Position numbers and translations under genes: made by a program | In this document: positions 32,350 to 43,068 of the stretch, in pieces | Numbering within the stretch: the stretch's first letter is position 1 | Layout: each line of letters begins with the position of its first letter | Origin: Vreelandella sulfidaeris | GTDB lineage: Bacteria; Pseudomonadota; Gammaproteobacteria; Pseudomonadales; Halomonadaceae | Direction of reading: 5' to 3' | Length of the DNA stretch: 64,000 nucleotides | Assembly (NCBI GenBank): GCA_007182875.1 | Contig: AP019514.1 | Span: forward strand, 2,976,001 to 3,040,000 | Notes under the pieces: model-generated | What the model saw: only the letters and a program-made list of their open reading frames with translations | Databases searched by the model: none | What the model was told of the DNA's origin: nothing

Positions 32350-32433
32350 TGCGTCTCCTCGCAGCCGATTACCTAAGGGTAATGCATTAAGCCGATGCAT
32401 AAAGAGTGCCAGCGGAGGCTCATGCAATTTTCG

Positions 32434-32478
32434 TTGACAGGCTAACGTTCTTTATATAGAACGTTCTATATAAAGAAC
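32434..32478 (+). promoter_or_regulatory. Promoter plus perfect 32-bp palindromic operator
   Basis: A TTGACA -35 box at 32434-32439 is followed by GTTCTTTATATAGAAC (32447-32462) and GTTCTATATAAAGAAC (32463-32478). These are exact reverse complements, so the whole is a perfect 32-bp palindrome, and each half is itself a GTTC/GAAC pseudo-palindrome. TATAGA or TATATAA within it can serve as the -10 element. It lies 24 bases before the XRE-cupin start and about 100 bases from the divergent MFS start. This is the likely autoregulatory operator. Confidence 0.85.
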
Positions 32479-32501
32479 GGCACTTCTAAGGGCGCACCAC
32501 C

Positions 32502-33083
32502 ATGGATAAGCTCTCGCTCAATACGCTGGGCCATCACCTTCAAGCACTTCGCCTGGAGCGGGCTGGTCATTGTCGCAACTGGCCAGTGAGGGCGGGCATC
32601 GCCAAATCCAACCTGTGCCGCCTTGAACAGGGCAACGGCAACCCAACGCTGGACACCATCTGGCGGCTGGCGGTGCAGCTTAATGTGCCTTTCGGAACCT
32701 TGGTGGCCCCCATCACCGTGCCCTTGGGTGAAGATGGCATCCAAGTGCGCTTGATCGATCAAGGGAAAGACACCCCCCAGGTGGACGCCTATTGGATGCG
32801 CTGTGCGCCCCATACGGTTCGCCATGCCGAGGCCCATTCACTGGGCACTCGCGAGTCATTAACGCTGATTAGCGGCTGGCTGGAAGCGGGACCAGAAGGC
32901 GCCACTACGCAGTTGGCACCTGGCGACACTCTCACCTTTCCCGCCGATCAGCCGCATCTTTATCGCACCCAAACCGCAGAAGCTACCTTGATGATGACCA
33001 TCACCTACGCCGCAAAGGCGAAACGCCATGAGCCAACTTGCCAGCCACTCTCCTGCTCGTTACGCCTTAAAAGGTGTGCGTGA
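32502..33083 (+). CDS. XRE-family regulator with C-terminal cupin sensor
   Basis: The helix-turn-helix end is clear (IAKSNLCRLEQGNGNPTLDT, then LAVQLNVPFGTLV), and a cupin domain follows (GWLEAGPEGATTQLAPGDTL and FPADQPHLYR with its His). The first HTH helix as encoded reads HCRNWPVR. Removing one G near 32593 and adding one base near 32560 restores WSLSQLASEAGIAKSN, the normal XRE helix. Two compensating indels are therefore likely. The reading frame overlaps azlC by 55 bases; a further indel would give a stop at the TGA overlapping the azlC ATG. XRE-cupin genes often stand before azlCD and control it. Confidence 0.85.
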   Translation: MDKLSLNTLGHHLQALRLERAGHCRNWPVRAGIAKSNLCRLEQGNGNPTLDTIWRLAVQLNVPFGTLVAPITVPLGEDGIQVRLIDQGKDTPQVDAYWMRCAPHTVRHAEAHSLGTRESLTLISGWLEAGPEGATTQLAPGDTLTFPADQPHLYRTQTAEATLMMTITYAAKAKRHEPTCQPLSCSLRLKRCA

Positions 33084-33750
33084 AGCAATTCCACTGCTGG
33101 GCGGCTATATTCCGGTCTCGCTGTCGTTTGGGTTGGTGGCCACCCAGGCAGGCTTTAGCATGTGGGAAGCGGCGGCGATTTCAGCGCTAATTTACGCCGG
33201 TGCTTCGCAGTTTCTGTTCGTCGGCATGGTCGCGGCCGGCTCGCCACTCTGGCTGGTGGTCGCGATGACGCTGCTGATTAACGTACGCCATGTGGTGTAT
33301 GGTCCGAACCTGGCGGCATTGTTACCGCGCAGCCGCCACTGGCCCTGGCTGATGCACGGCCTGACCGACCAAGTATTTGCCCTCGCGTTGACGCGCCTTC
33401 CACAGCTCGCGGCGCCTGAGCGATTCGGCTGGTTTGTGGGTGCTTCACTGCTGGCGTGGGGAGTCTGGATCGTGGGCACTATGGTCGGCGCCACGGCGGG
33501 TGAAACGTTAACCGCCCGCTGGCCACTGCTCGGGGAAGTAATGCCCTTCGCCCTTCCCGCGCTTTTCCTGACCATGGTCGCGCCGCGCTTTACCGACAAA
33601 CGCTGGGCACTGGCGCTGAGCTGCACCATTTTTGCCGCGTTGATGCTTACCCTCTATAGCTGGAGCAACGTGGCCATTCCGCTGGCGGCCGCCTGCGGCG
33701 CTATCTGTTTCTACATGGTCAAGTTTCAATCAGGGAGAAACCAGCCATGA
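33028..33750 (+). CDS. azlC: AzlC family branched-chain amino acid exporter, large subunit
   Basis: An intact 240-residue membrane protein. The hallmark segments are AIPLLGGYIPVSLSFGLVA near the N-terminus, SALIYAGASQFLFVGMVAAG, TLLINVRHVVYGPNLA, and LTDQVFALAL. AzlC with AzlD forms a two-component exporter of branched-chain amino acids or analogues such as azaleucine. Seven or eight hydrophobic helices are visible. It starts inside the end of the XRE-cupin frame and overlaps azlD by four bases at its 3' end, so the three genes form one unit probably repressed through the palindrome at 32447. Confidence 0.92.
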   Translation: MSQLASHSPARYALKGVREAIPLLGGYIPVSLSFGLVATQAGFSMWEAAAISALIYAGASQFLFVGMVAAGSPLWLVVAMTLLINVRHVVYGPNLAALLPRSRHWPWLMHGLTDQVFALALTRLPQLAAPERFGWFVGASLLAWGVWIVGTMVGATAGETLTARWPLLGEVMPFALPALFLTMVAPRFTDKRWALALSCTIFAALMLTLYSWSNVAIPLAAACGAICFYMVKFQSGRNQP

Positions 33751-34079
33751 GCAGCGCACTCTGGCTAGCCGTGGTGGCCTCAGCATTGGGCACGCTATTG
33801 TTGCGGGTCGTACCGTTTTTATGGATGCAGCGCCGGCTAAACAGCGCGAGCGGGATTAATAACATGCCCCAGTGGCTGGGCATTCTCGGCCCGCTGATGA
33901 TTGCCGCCGTGCTGGGCGTTTCGCTTATGCCGGTCAACCCAAGCGCGACGTCCTGGGTCGCAACGGTCATTGGGCTTTCCGTCACGCTGCTGGTGTGGTG
34001 GAAATTACGCTCGTTGGGCTGGCCGGTAGCCGCTGGGGTCGCGGTGTTTGGCTTGGTGCAGATAGCCGCCTACATTTGA
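33747..34079 (+). CDS. azlD: AzlD family branched-chain amino acid exporter, small subunit
   Basis: An intact 110-residue protein with four hydrophobic helices; the first is LWLAVVASALGTLLLRVVPF, matching the AzlD pattern of a small four-helix partner. The ATGA overlap with azlC implies coupled translation. The C-terminal segment VAAGVAVFGLVQIAAYI is typical. It works with AzlC in the inner membrane. A perfect stop follows at 34077-34079, and the next gene starts 70 bases on. Confidence 0.9.
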   Translation: MSSALWLAVVASALGTLLLRVVPFLWMQRRLNSASGINNMPQWLGILGPLMIAAVLGVSLMPVNPSATSWVATVIGLSVTLLVWWKLRSLGWPVAAGVAVFGLVQIAAYI

Positions 34080-34149
34080 TAATGCTTTGCATTAGCTTTT
34101 ACCTCATGCCATCATTCTGCTTTTAGACTTCTACCAGCCAGTGGCATGT

Positions 34150-35127
34150 ATGCAAACCGCACACTTTCATCGCTGTCAGGGATTGGATACGTGTGTTGCT
34201 AATAGCCACCGCGGCGCTCTTTCCAATTTTCGCCCCCGCCACCCCGCTACACGCCTCAACTGAATCGCCACGCATCGTTACGCTTTACCAGGGAGCGACT
34301 GACAGTGCTATTGCCCTGGGGCTGACGCCGATCGGCGTAGTCGATTCCCTGGCTTGAAAAGCCTATGTATCGCTACCTGCGCGATCCACTGGCTAGCGTT
34401 GAGCACGTGGGGCTTGAAACGCAGCCCAACTTGGAAAAATTGCTTGGCTCAATCCCGACCTGGTCATCGCCAGCGATTTCCGCCACGCGAGCATCGCGCC
34501 GCTACTCAACGCAATTGCGCCCACGGTGTCAGCGCCGACGGTGTTTAATTTCAAAACCACGCTCACGATGGTAGCCGATGCCACTGGCCGCCAAGCAGAG
34601 GCCAGTGAGCTCCTGCAACGTTGGGAGGAACGAACTGACGATTTTAGCCAGCAGATCGCCACCAAGTTAGGCAGTGACTGGCCACAAAAGTGGCCGTGGT
34701 GCGTTTTAAAAGTGATCACGTGCGTATTTATACCCGTGGTTTTGCGGGCTCGATATTAACCGAGCTGGGCTTTGCGCAGCCAGAGAATCTGCCCACTCAA
34801 AGCTGGGGCATGAAGCTCACCAGCACTGAAAACATTCCTGTATTAGAGGCCGATGTCCTGTTTATCCTGCTGGAGCCTGATGACCCCGCTATTGCGGATA
34901 ATTATCAGCACTGGCAGGCACACCCGCTTTGGCAGCAGCTCTCGGCCGTGCAACACGGGCGTGTATTCGAGGTCGACCCGGTCAGTTGGATGATGGGCGG
35001 CGGCATCTTGGCGGCCAATGCCATGCTGGACGACCTTTACACGCACTACGGTTTTGTCACGCGCGCCGCATCGCCGTTGCATGAATGCCGAGAGGCTTCC
35101 GTTACCGAGGAGCAAACCGGATGCTGA
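34150..35127 (+). CDS. Iron-siderophore ABC transporter substrate-binding protein, frameshifted
   Basis: A periplasmic class III binding protein of the FhuD/FecB type. A signal peptide is readable in one frame (VLLIATAALFPIFAPATPLHA); the start is uncertain because a break lies near 34185, and I give ATG 34150. Conserved pieces are RIVTLYQGATDSAIALGLTP, the LEKLL...NPDLVIAS segment, and the lobe-two strands PVLEADVLFILLEPDD. Further breaks occur near 34345, 34440 and 34690. Joined length is about 320, typical. It is followed by two FecCD permeases with stop/start overlaps. Confidence 0.85.
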
Positions 35128-36142
35128 CACGCCATTCTATCAAAAGCACGCCTGCCAAAAGCGTCGGTTTGTTGCTGGCTGGCTTAGTAGCCGTTGGCGC
35201 TTTTATCGCCAGTGTGATGCTGGGCAGTACTGACATTGCCTGGCCTTCCTTATGGGCGGCGCTTAACCATTACGACCCCAGCCAGGTACCCCATATCATC
35301 CCTGTTCACCGAGCGCCTTCCCCGTGCGGTGATTGCCGCGCTGGTCGGCGCCAGCTTGGCCATGGCGGGGGTATTGATGCAAACCATGACACGCAATCCG
35401 CTGGCATCCCCAGGCATTTTAGGCCTCAACGCCGGGGCGATGTTTTTGTCGTCGTCGCCGTGTCGCTGCTGCCCCCTGCATACCCCCTGCCCACTACGTG
35501 TGGGCAGCCCTGCTGGGGGCTTTCGTGGCTGCCGTTTTGGTGGTGCTACTCAGCCGTGGTCGGCACGGTGAGCTCTCCCCGCTGCGCGTCGTTCTTGCCG
35601 GGGTGGCGGTAACGGCAATGTTTGTATCGTTTAGCCAAGGGTTATTGGTGATCGATCAACAGAACTTCGAAAGCGTACTCTACTGGCTGGCAGGCTCGGT
35701 ATCCGGGCGCGAACTTTCTCTGGTCATGCCCTTATTGCCCCTCTTTGGCGGCGCACTGATACTCAGTGCACTGCTTGTACGCCACGCCAATGCGCTGCTG
35801 CTTGGCGATGAGATGGTGACCGGGCTGGGTATGCAGGCCACCACCATCAAACTGCTACTCGGATTAGTGGTGATTGTATTGGCGGGCGGCGCGGTGGCAC
35901 TGGCAGGCATGATTGGGTTCGTGGGACTGATTGTGCCGCATATGGCACGGGGATATTCGGCATCGACCACCGCTGGCTGCTGCCCGCCAGCGCTCTGCTG
36001 GGTGCCTGCTTACTACTCCTGGCCGATGTGGCCTCGCGCCTGTTAATGCCCCCCTCAGGAGATACCGGTCGGGGTCATGACAGCGCTGATCGGCACGCCC
36101 TTTTTTATCTATCTAGCGCGACGCAAGATGGCTAGCCAATGA
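35121..36142 (+). CDS. FecCD-type iron-siderophore permease, first subunit, frameshifted
   Basis: BtuC-fold permease. It starts [20 protein letters not shown] at ATG 35121, seven bases inside the preceding gene. Signature helices are [65 protein letters not shown] (the ATPase coupling loop) and [15 protein letters not shown]. Breaks near 35300, 35455, 35490, 35945 and 36055 divide it. The restored end [17 protein letters not shown] overlaps the next start by four bases. Joined length is about 340, normal. It pairs with the second FecCD subunit to form the membrane channel. Confidence 0.85.
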
Positions 36143-37188
36143 CGCAATCATCAACGCTTACCTATGAAAGCGGGGCTAACAATGAAAGTAACCGCTTACT
36201 GCACAGCCTTTGGCTATTGAGCCTGTTGTTAGCAGCAAGCGCGGGGCTCTCGCTCTGCTTGGGTAGTTTTCCCACCCAGCCGCTTCAGGTGTTGGGTGCA
36301 CTGACAGCGCCCACCCATAGTGATCTCGCTTTTATCATCTGGCAGCTACGCCTGCCCCGTATTGTGCTGGCGATACTGGTCGGGGCTGCCCTGGCGATGG
36401 CGGGCGCTATTTTGCAAAGCATTGTGCGCAATCCGCTGGCATCGCCGGATGTAGTCGGCATTACCAGCGGTGCCGCGCTGGCCGCGGTGCTGTATCTGAC
36501 GCTCTTGAGTACATCTTTAAGCACGTTATTGAGCATTCACTGGCTGCCCGCGGCGGCCATGCTGGGCGCACTGGCGTCCGCCTTGCTGGTCGCCAGCCTT
36601 GCGTGGAAAAACGGCATCAGCCCATCGCGCGTGGTACTGGTCGGTATTGGCCTTGCCGCGGCCATGGGCGCAGGCACTACGTTGCTGATCGTGATCAGCG
36701 AGGACTCGGCGGCCATGACCGCCTACGTATGGCTCACCGGCAGCCTGTATGCTGCACAGTGGGGGGATGTGATGGGCTTGATGCCTTGGCTGTTGGCGGC
36801 GACCCCGTTGTGCTTGCCTTTTCCCGACATGCCGATGCCATGGCATTGGGCGATCAAGTGGCGGAAGGGCTTGGGGTGCCTATTTTGCGTAGCCGAATGA
36901 TACTACTGGGCTGTAGCGTAGCGTTGGCAGGCGCCGCCGTCGCCTTTGCCGGTGGCTTGAGTTTTGTGGGGTTAATCGCGCCCCATCTGGCGTCCAAGCT
37001 GGTGGGGCGAAACCTGGCGCGTTTAGTGCCCGTTTCTGCGCTGGTAGGGGCATTGATCGTCGTTAATGCAGACCTGCTCGGGCGTGTGGCCTTTTTACCC
37101 AAAAGACCTACCAGCGGGTATTTTCGTTGCCGGGATTGGCGCGCCCTTCTTCGTTTACCTGCTACATCGATCGCGCGGCCGCGTTTAA
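36139..37188 (+). CDS. FecCD-type iron-siderophore permease, second subunit, frameshifted
   Basis: Second BtuC-fold subunit, translation-coupled to the first. It shows [56 protein letters not shown], the [11 protein letters not shown] coupling loop, and [19 protein letters not shown]. The frame breaks near 36808 and 37105. The restored ending [20 protein letters not shown] is the classic FecCD C-terminus, stopping at TAA 37186-37188. Joined length is about 350. The locus as a whole imports a ferric siderophore. Confidence 0.86.
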
Positions 37189-37196
37189 TATCTACT

Positions 37197-37224
37197 CAGA
37201 AAAAACGGCGCCCCGCGGGCGCCG
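37197..37224 (-). terminator. Rho-independent terminator of the TonB receptor
   Basis: CGGCGCC and GGCGCCG arms around CCGCG, followed on the minus strand by six T. It lies 30 bases after the receptor gene ending at 37254 and can also affect the converging permease transcript. Confidence 0.85.
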
Positions 37225-37253
37225 AATACAGCTACGAGCATTGTTACGACTGC

Positions 37254-39393
37254 TTAAAAATCCAACTGGTAGCCGAGCGTAAAGGTGCGGCCCCGCCCAG
37301 TGAAGTAGTACTCGTCGCTGATGCGCGCGGCCTGAGAATAATAGGTAATATAATCTTCATCGGTGAGGTTTTCGATGCCCACGGATACCCTACCGGCAGG
37401 CAGGCGGTAGGCAAGCGAAGCATCCACCAAGCCGTAACCGTCAAAATCAAGCTCAGAATCATCGACGCTACGATCAAAATAATAGCTGCCCTGTAGGCGG
37501 GTTGAAACACGCTCATTCCAAGCCGCACTCCAGCCCAGCTTGAGCGTGTCGGGCGCGATATTAATGCCGGTCAGTTTGGTATCCACACTACCATCGCCAT
37601 CTTGATCCGACTTACCCTCGGTATGGGCGTACGAGAGCGACAGGTCATGCTTGTCGGCGACCTGCATGTCCCCGGTAATCTCGACACCCTGGATCTCGGT
37701 TTTCTCCCGGCTACCGACCCAGGAGCCATTCTGCTCGGTAAGCCGCTGGCCGTAATCGGCGTTGGATTCGTAATAGCTGATCTCTAACCCATAATCATCC
37801 CAATCAAAACGCGCGCCGATTTCCCGGTTATCAGTCACGATGGGTTGAAGCTGCAGCAAGGTATCCACATCCTGGCCCGGCGTACCGATCCCACGCAGTA
37901 CCCTGCCCACGTCAGGCATGCCGAAACCTTCCGAGTAGCTGGCATACAGCTGAGCCCAGTCAGTCGCTTGGTAGGTAACGCCTGCGTTATAGAGCGTTTC
38001 ATTGAAGCTGGGGTTGCCACCATCGACGGTGACGTTGTCTTGAGTGATATTGCTGCGGTCGATGGTTTGAAAAGTATCCACCTCTAGCTCGGCGTGTTCA
38101 TGACGCACACCGGCGTGAAGCGTCAGCGGTTCGGCTAGCTTGAATTGCCCCTGCAGAAAGGGCGCCAAGTTCCGATAGCGGCTTTCCGGCACATAGGTTC
38201 GCCCGGTCTGAACCAGCATCTGGCTCGTCTCATCATCCAGTACGTCCAGGCCCACCGTGACCCCCTAACCGATCATCCAGCATGCCATCGCGGTTCAAGG
38301 TGAATTTGGCACCGCGTTTGTCAGATTCATTGCGTGTCTGATCGTATTGGGTATTTCCCGCGCTATCCACATAGGGGAAAAACGGCGTGGTAGCAAAGCG
38401 TGCGCGAAAGCGCTGCTGATACACCTGGGCATCCAACGTATTGCCGTACCAATCGGCGTGGGAGTAGGCAAGCCGCGCCGAGGTCACTTCGTTAAAGCCA
38501 GGCTCACCATCACGGTTGCCACGGCGCGCGGTGGTGGGCACACCTGCAGCGCGATCCCCTGGCACCGGCACGTAATCATTACCCTCTTCCAACTCGAAGT
38601 GATTAAGCGAGGCTTCGATTTGCTGATTGTCGTCGATCCAGTAGCCAAGTTTACCGAACAGGTCATAGCTCTCTGAGTTTTGCAGCTCACCGGGGTAAGC
38701 AATACCGACGATTTCATCATTACCATCGTAAAAAACCCCGCGCTCCTGGCGGGTAGCCGCAGCCACGAAATCCCAGTCGCCCTGCTGGCCACTAATGCGG
38801 TAATCCAGCTTGTTGCCCAACCCACCCGATTGGAAATCATCGTCCGTGGTCAGGCTGATGCCAGCGTGCTGACTGATACCACCACCTTCAGCACGCCGTG
38901 TGACGAAGTTAATCAGGCCCCCGGTGGCGCCCAAACCGTGCTCCGCACTGGCACCATGAATGACTTCGATACGCTCGACCATGGAAAGGTCAATGGTATA
39001 GCTATCCCGTGAGCTATCGCGCAATGGGTTGGATTGAGGAACACCGTCGATAAGAAACAGAGCATCGCGACCCCGCAGCGTTTCACCGGCGTTAGAGAGT
39101 TTCTGGCGGCTGGGTGAATAAGAAGGAATCAAATTGCTCAGCACTTGGCCGGGATCATCGCTAATAGCCAGCTGCTGCTCGATCTCTTCACGTGTGATGA
39201 CGGTCACCCGTTGCGGTGTTTGGCCCTCTTCACTGCGGCTACGGGTGGCGGTGACCACCATGGTGGCATTTGCGTCGCTGGTAGCATTTTGCGCCTCGTT
39301 GATACCCGACGCTTGCCCCTGGGCTTGGCTAGCCGCTACTAGGCCAGCGAGCGTCAACGTGGGCCAAAACACCTGACGTTTCTTCACATGCAT
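37254..39393 (-). CDS. TonB-dependent siderophore receptor, frameshifted
   Basis: Outer-membrane beta-barrel receptor. A signal peptide (FWPTLTLAGLVAASQAQGQA) is followed by the TonB box-like TMVVTATRSRSEEGQTP and the plug domain (ETLRGRDALFLIDGVPQ, IEVIHGASAEHGLGATGG, LINFVTRR). The barrel ends FTLGYQLDF with the C-terminal Phe needed for assembly. One break near 38260 separates plug plus early barrel from the rest; the joined total is about 712 residues. It converges on the permease genes and is preceded by a Fur-like box, so it is expected to be iron repressed and to supply the adjacent ABC importer. Confidence 0.9.
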
Positions 39394-39452
39394 GTTCTTT
39401 TTATCCCCCCTGCTTGTGAGTGAATGATCCTTTTAAATAATAATGCGCATCT

Positions 39453-39471
39453 AAATGATAACTATTATATT
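39453..39471. promoter_or_regulatory. Fur-box-like sequence between divergent iron genes
   Basis: The AT-rich AAATGATAACTATTATAT stretch matches much of the 19-bp Fur consensus (GATAATGATAATCATTATC), with a related AATAATAATGCGCAT just beside it. It lies about 60 bases upstream of the receptor start and 190 bases upstream of the ATPase start. Confidence 0.7.
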
Positions 39472-39643
39472 ATGAGGGATAAAAACCGTTAGCGTCTACC
39501 CACCGCGAACAGCCCGTTCGATAAAGTGGATGCGCTTGGCTGCCTGAAGACAGTGAGGGATGCCTAATGAGCGACTACCGATAATTGAAAATGAGAATAT
39601 GTTTACTTATGGTGCTAGCTCTTTCGACCACTCAAGCGGGTTA

Positions 39644-40480
39644 ATGATGAAACACCCTTCCCCTCGACCACCTCGCTTGCAGGGGAGCATCACTTTGTGC
39701 GGGCTATGACGCTCGCCGAGTGCTGGATGGCGTGGATATCACCATCGCCGAAGGCAAGCTCACCGTGCTGTTGGGCCCCAACGGCAGTGGTAAGTCGACG
39801 TTGCTAAAAACCCTTGCCCGCACCCTCACGCCAAGCGCCGGACACGTTTATCTGGATGGCCAGGATATTCACCGCAGCAACACGCGGGAGGTCGCCAAAC
39901 GCCTGGGGTTACTTCCCCAAGGGCCTGTGGCGCCGGAGGGGCTGAGCGTAAAGCAGTTAGTAGGCATGGGCCGCTTTCCGCACCAGGGCTTGTGGCAGAA
40001 AAACGCCCACCAGGATGCCGAGGCTATTCGCGAAGCCATGGCGTTTACCAATGTGACGGAGTTCGCCGACCGTAACGTCGATGCCCTTTCCGGCGGGCAG
40101 CGCCAGCGCTGCTGGATCGCCATGGTACTGGCACAACAAACCGACTTGATCCTGCTCGACGAACCCACGACCTTTTGGATCTAAAGGTGCAGGTTGATTT
40201 GCTAGCACTACTCTCACGCCTAGCCCACGAGCACGGTCGCACCCTTCTCTTAGTGCTCCACGATTTGAACCTGGCCGCCGCTTACGCCGATCAATTGGTA
40301 ATGATGCGCGACGGCCATATCGTCACCAGCGGCTCGCCTAGCGACGTATTTACCGCTGAGAACCTTCAGCGCGTTTTTGATCTGGAGGCCCATGTCATCC
40401 ACGACCCTGAAAGCGGAAGCCCTATTTGTGTGCCGCGTAAACGGCACCAGGTTGCCAGCGAGCCGGGAGTGGTTGTTTAG
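39644..40480 (+). CDS. Iron-siderophore ABC transporter ATP-binding protein, frameshifted
   Basis: ATPase of the FepC/FecE class. Walker A is LLGPNGSGKSTLLKTLA, the Q-loop region is RLGLLPQGPVAPEGLSV, the signature is DALSGGQRQRCWIAMVLAQ, Walker B is LILLDEPTT, and the H-loop is LLLVLHDLNLAAAYAD. Breaks fall near 39700 (before GYDARRVLDG) and at 40172, where DEPTTFLDLK is split. Joined length is about 275, close to the usual 260-270. It stands apart from its binding protein and permeases, on the far side of the receptor, so the importer is encoded in two units. Confidence 0.9.
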
Positions 40481-40528
40481 CAGCGCTGTGCGCTATAAAC
40501 CATTGTTTGTTATTTTACTGAACGCACA

Positions 40529-40552
40529 AAAAGCCCGGCAGTTGCCGGGCTT
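40529..40552 (-). terminator. Rho-independent terminator of the second TonB receptor
   Basis: AAGCCCGGCA / TGCCGGGCTT, a 10-bp perfect stem with a 2-base GT centre; the minus strand continues as TTTTTG. It ends the receptor gene stopping at 40570 and may work in both directions. Confidence 0.88.
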
Positions 40553-40569
40553 CGTAAAGCAGAAATGCC

Positions 40570-42646
40570 TTACCACTTATATTTCAAACTGCCAATCACA
40601 CTGCGGGATTCGCCGTAATAACACCAGAAATCAGATTCACAACTGGCTACATACTCCTCATCAGTGATGTTGTTAACATTAAGTTGTGCAGTCCAGCTAT
40701 CGTTAAAGTCATAGCTAGCCATGGCATCACCCACGGTATAACTGGGCACATCGATAGTATCCCCACCTGAGCTTTCACCAGCATGCCGAATACCAGCGCC
40801 GACTTTCAAACCATCCACGGCAGTGCCTTCAAAGTCATAATCTAACCATGTAGACGCCATGTGACGTGGAATCAAAGTCGCACGGTTGTCATCTGCGTCG
40901 CGTGCATCTGTGTAGGTATAGGCAGCCGTCAACTTGAGCGCTTCGGTAAGATACCCAACCCCTTCAAGTTCAAATCCAGTAGAGGTTCGTTCACCTTCCT
41001 GGGTTTGGTATCCCGCTGGGGTAGTAGCAAAGGAATTCGACTCTTCTATATCGAATAACGCTGCAGTCACGTAACCGTCCCAGTTAAATGGTGCGTATTT
41101 GAGACCTAACTCCCACTGCTCCCCTTTGATCTCCTCAAAGACAGCACCCCTGAAGTCAGTTTGCGCTTCCGGTTGGAATGACTCGCTGTAACTGAGATAT
41201 GGGTTAAGCCCATTGTCGCCAAGATACATAACGCCGCCAGATAAAGAAGTGGCAGTCTGGGTTTCATCTACAGTAGTGGTCTCACGCTCGGACTCGTTTC
41301 TGACATCAGCACTATCGTAGCGAACGCCACCCAATAAAACCCAGCGATCATCAATACGTAGTTGATTTTGAACGTACAGACCCAGCTGATCCTTGTCGAT
41401 CTGACGCCGTGTCAACTGATCGTTGGGAACTGGCGTAATATCGCCCTGCGGATTAAAAATATCGACAACATCATAGCCAAAGCTATCGAACTCTTTGCCA
41501 TCAAGACTTAGGTCTTGGTAGTCTAATCCAAAGAGTAAGGTATTTTCAGTACGGTCGGTGTACCACTTACCCACCATACGATTATCGATTGTAAAACTGT
41601 CGATCTTCCCTTCACGCTGCAAGTGACCTCGAGAAGCAGTCTGCCCATCACCGGTCTCTCCTAGCACATAGGTGCTGCGAAGGTCCAAATCGAGATGGCT
41701 GTAGCGAGTATTCTGCTCGAATTGCCAAGTGTCATCGAGCTGATGCTTAAATTCGTAACCAAAGGCGGTCTGAGTACGCTCATCCTTATCGTAGTTGGGT
41801 GCACCATAGTTAGTTTGCGGGTCTACCTTGCCAAAAGGCGTATCGTCTACTGTACCGTAGGGAAGTTTAAAGGGGTTGACCGGAACGCCATCATCTTTCT
41901 GGAAACTGGACAACACCGTAAGGTGTGTATCATCGGAGATATCCCACTCGAGGCTCGGTGCAAAGTAGTAACGTTCGTTATCGGTGTCGCTTAAATCACC
42001 GTCCCGTTCTTTTGTATAACCCCACGAAACGATAGCGTACATCACCACTCTCGGTAGCCGGCCCCGATGTATCAAAGCCCAACTGGCGATGATCGCGATT
42101 GCCGGACTGAATCTCGACCTCACCCCTTTGTTCATCGGTAGGTCGCTTGCTTACCGCATTGATCATCCCACCAGAGGGGGCTTCACCATAAATAATCGAA
42201 GTGGGCCCCTTGAAAACATCCACCCGGTCAAGACCGTAAGGTTCGGGCAGCCATTTATAGTACCCAGGCTGATAAGTACGCAAGCCATCCATATACGTGG
42301 CTTCGTCAAATCCTCGAATCTGGAACCAATTCGTATTGTTGTCTGCCCCATAGTGGCCTGAAAGCACGCCCGCCCGATAACGGAACGTTTCATCTAACTG
42401 CTGAACGTTACGGGTTTCCAATTCCTCACGATCAACGCTTGAAACCGGGCGCGGCGTTTCTACCAGCGGAGTCGCCACTTTCAGCGCGGTGGCCGTAACG
42501 ACAGTAGTGCCGGTATCCACCACCTCTTCCTGAGCCAACACGGCGAGCGGTGCAATACTCAACACGCCGCCTAGCGATAGGGAGAGGGAACGTCGTATAG
42601 CAATAGCCAGCGGACGCCGCGCGAAGGGTTTAGTGTTCCGGAGCAT
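40570..42646 (-). CDS. TonB-dependent siderophore receptor (FhuA/FoxA-like), frameshifted
   Basis: Second outer-membrane receptor. A long basic N-terminus precedes a signal peptide ending AVLAQEE. The TonB box-like TTVVTATALKVATPLVE and the plug follow, with YRAGVLSGHYGADNNTNWFQ and the DVFKGPTSIIYGEAPSGG plug motif typical of ferric-hydroxamate receptors (FhuA, FoxA, FhuE). The C-terminal barrel has the paired-cysteine loop VASCESDFWCYYGESRSV and ends LKYKW, with an aromatic last residue. The frame breaks near 42010. Joined length is about 690. No dedicated ABC importer adjoins it, so it may share the one encoded at 34150-40480. Confidence 0.9.
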
Positions 42647-42864
42647 GAAGAGGGCCTCAAAGGTGATAAAAGCGTATCGCTATTATAGTAAAGCGAATGA
42701 TACGGATTTTTATTCACAGCCACAATAAGCACAATGAGTCAATATTGGCTTGTGGAACGGGATGTTTCACGACAGATGGGCTAAGACAGAAACGCTAAGA
42801 AACGCAATCAAAAAACGCCAAGTATGCTTCTAAGAGAGGCATAGCGGATGATGTGACTGGTAAA

Positions 42865-42900
42865 TGGTGGACCCAGTAGGACTTGAGCCTTAACCAAAGG
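42865..42900 (-). repeat. tRNA 3'-end fragment, copy R1 (degenerate)
   Basis: TGGTGGACCCAGTAGGACTT followed by GAGCCTTAACCAAAGG is a degraded match to the R3 copy at 47194. Read on the minus strand it corresponds to the T arm, acceptor stem and CCA end of a tRNA. It is the left-most of four such copies and marks where core sequence gives way to patchwork. Confidence 0.65.
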
Positions 42901-43068
42901 ATATCAGTTCACGGCGCCCCCGGCGGGCAGACATCTCCGCCGTTCCCATCATCTGTGCCGGCTGACCTATATGGGACTGGACGGACAGCAGCTATCGGTA
43001 GATCCCCTCAGCAATCCCCCTGCCTCGGAGCCAAGGCTTTCCCATGTCAAGCCGACAGCGCCTGGCTC

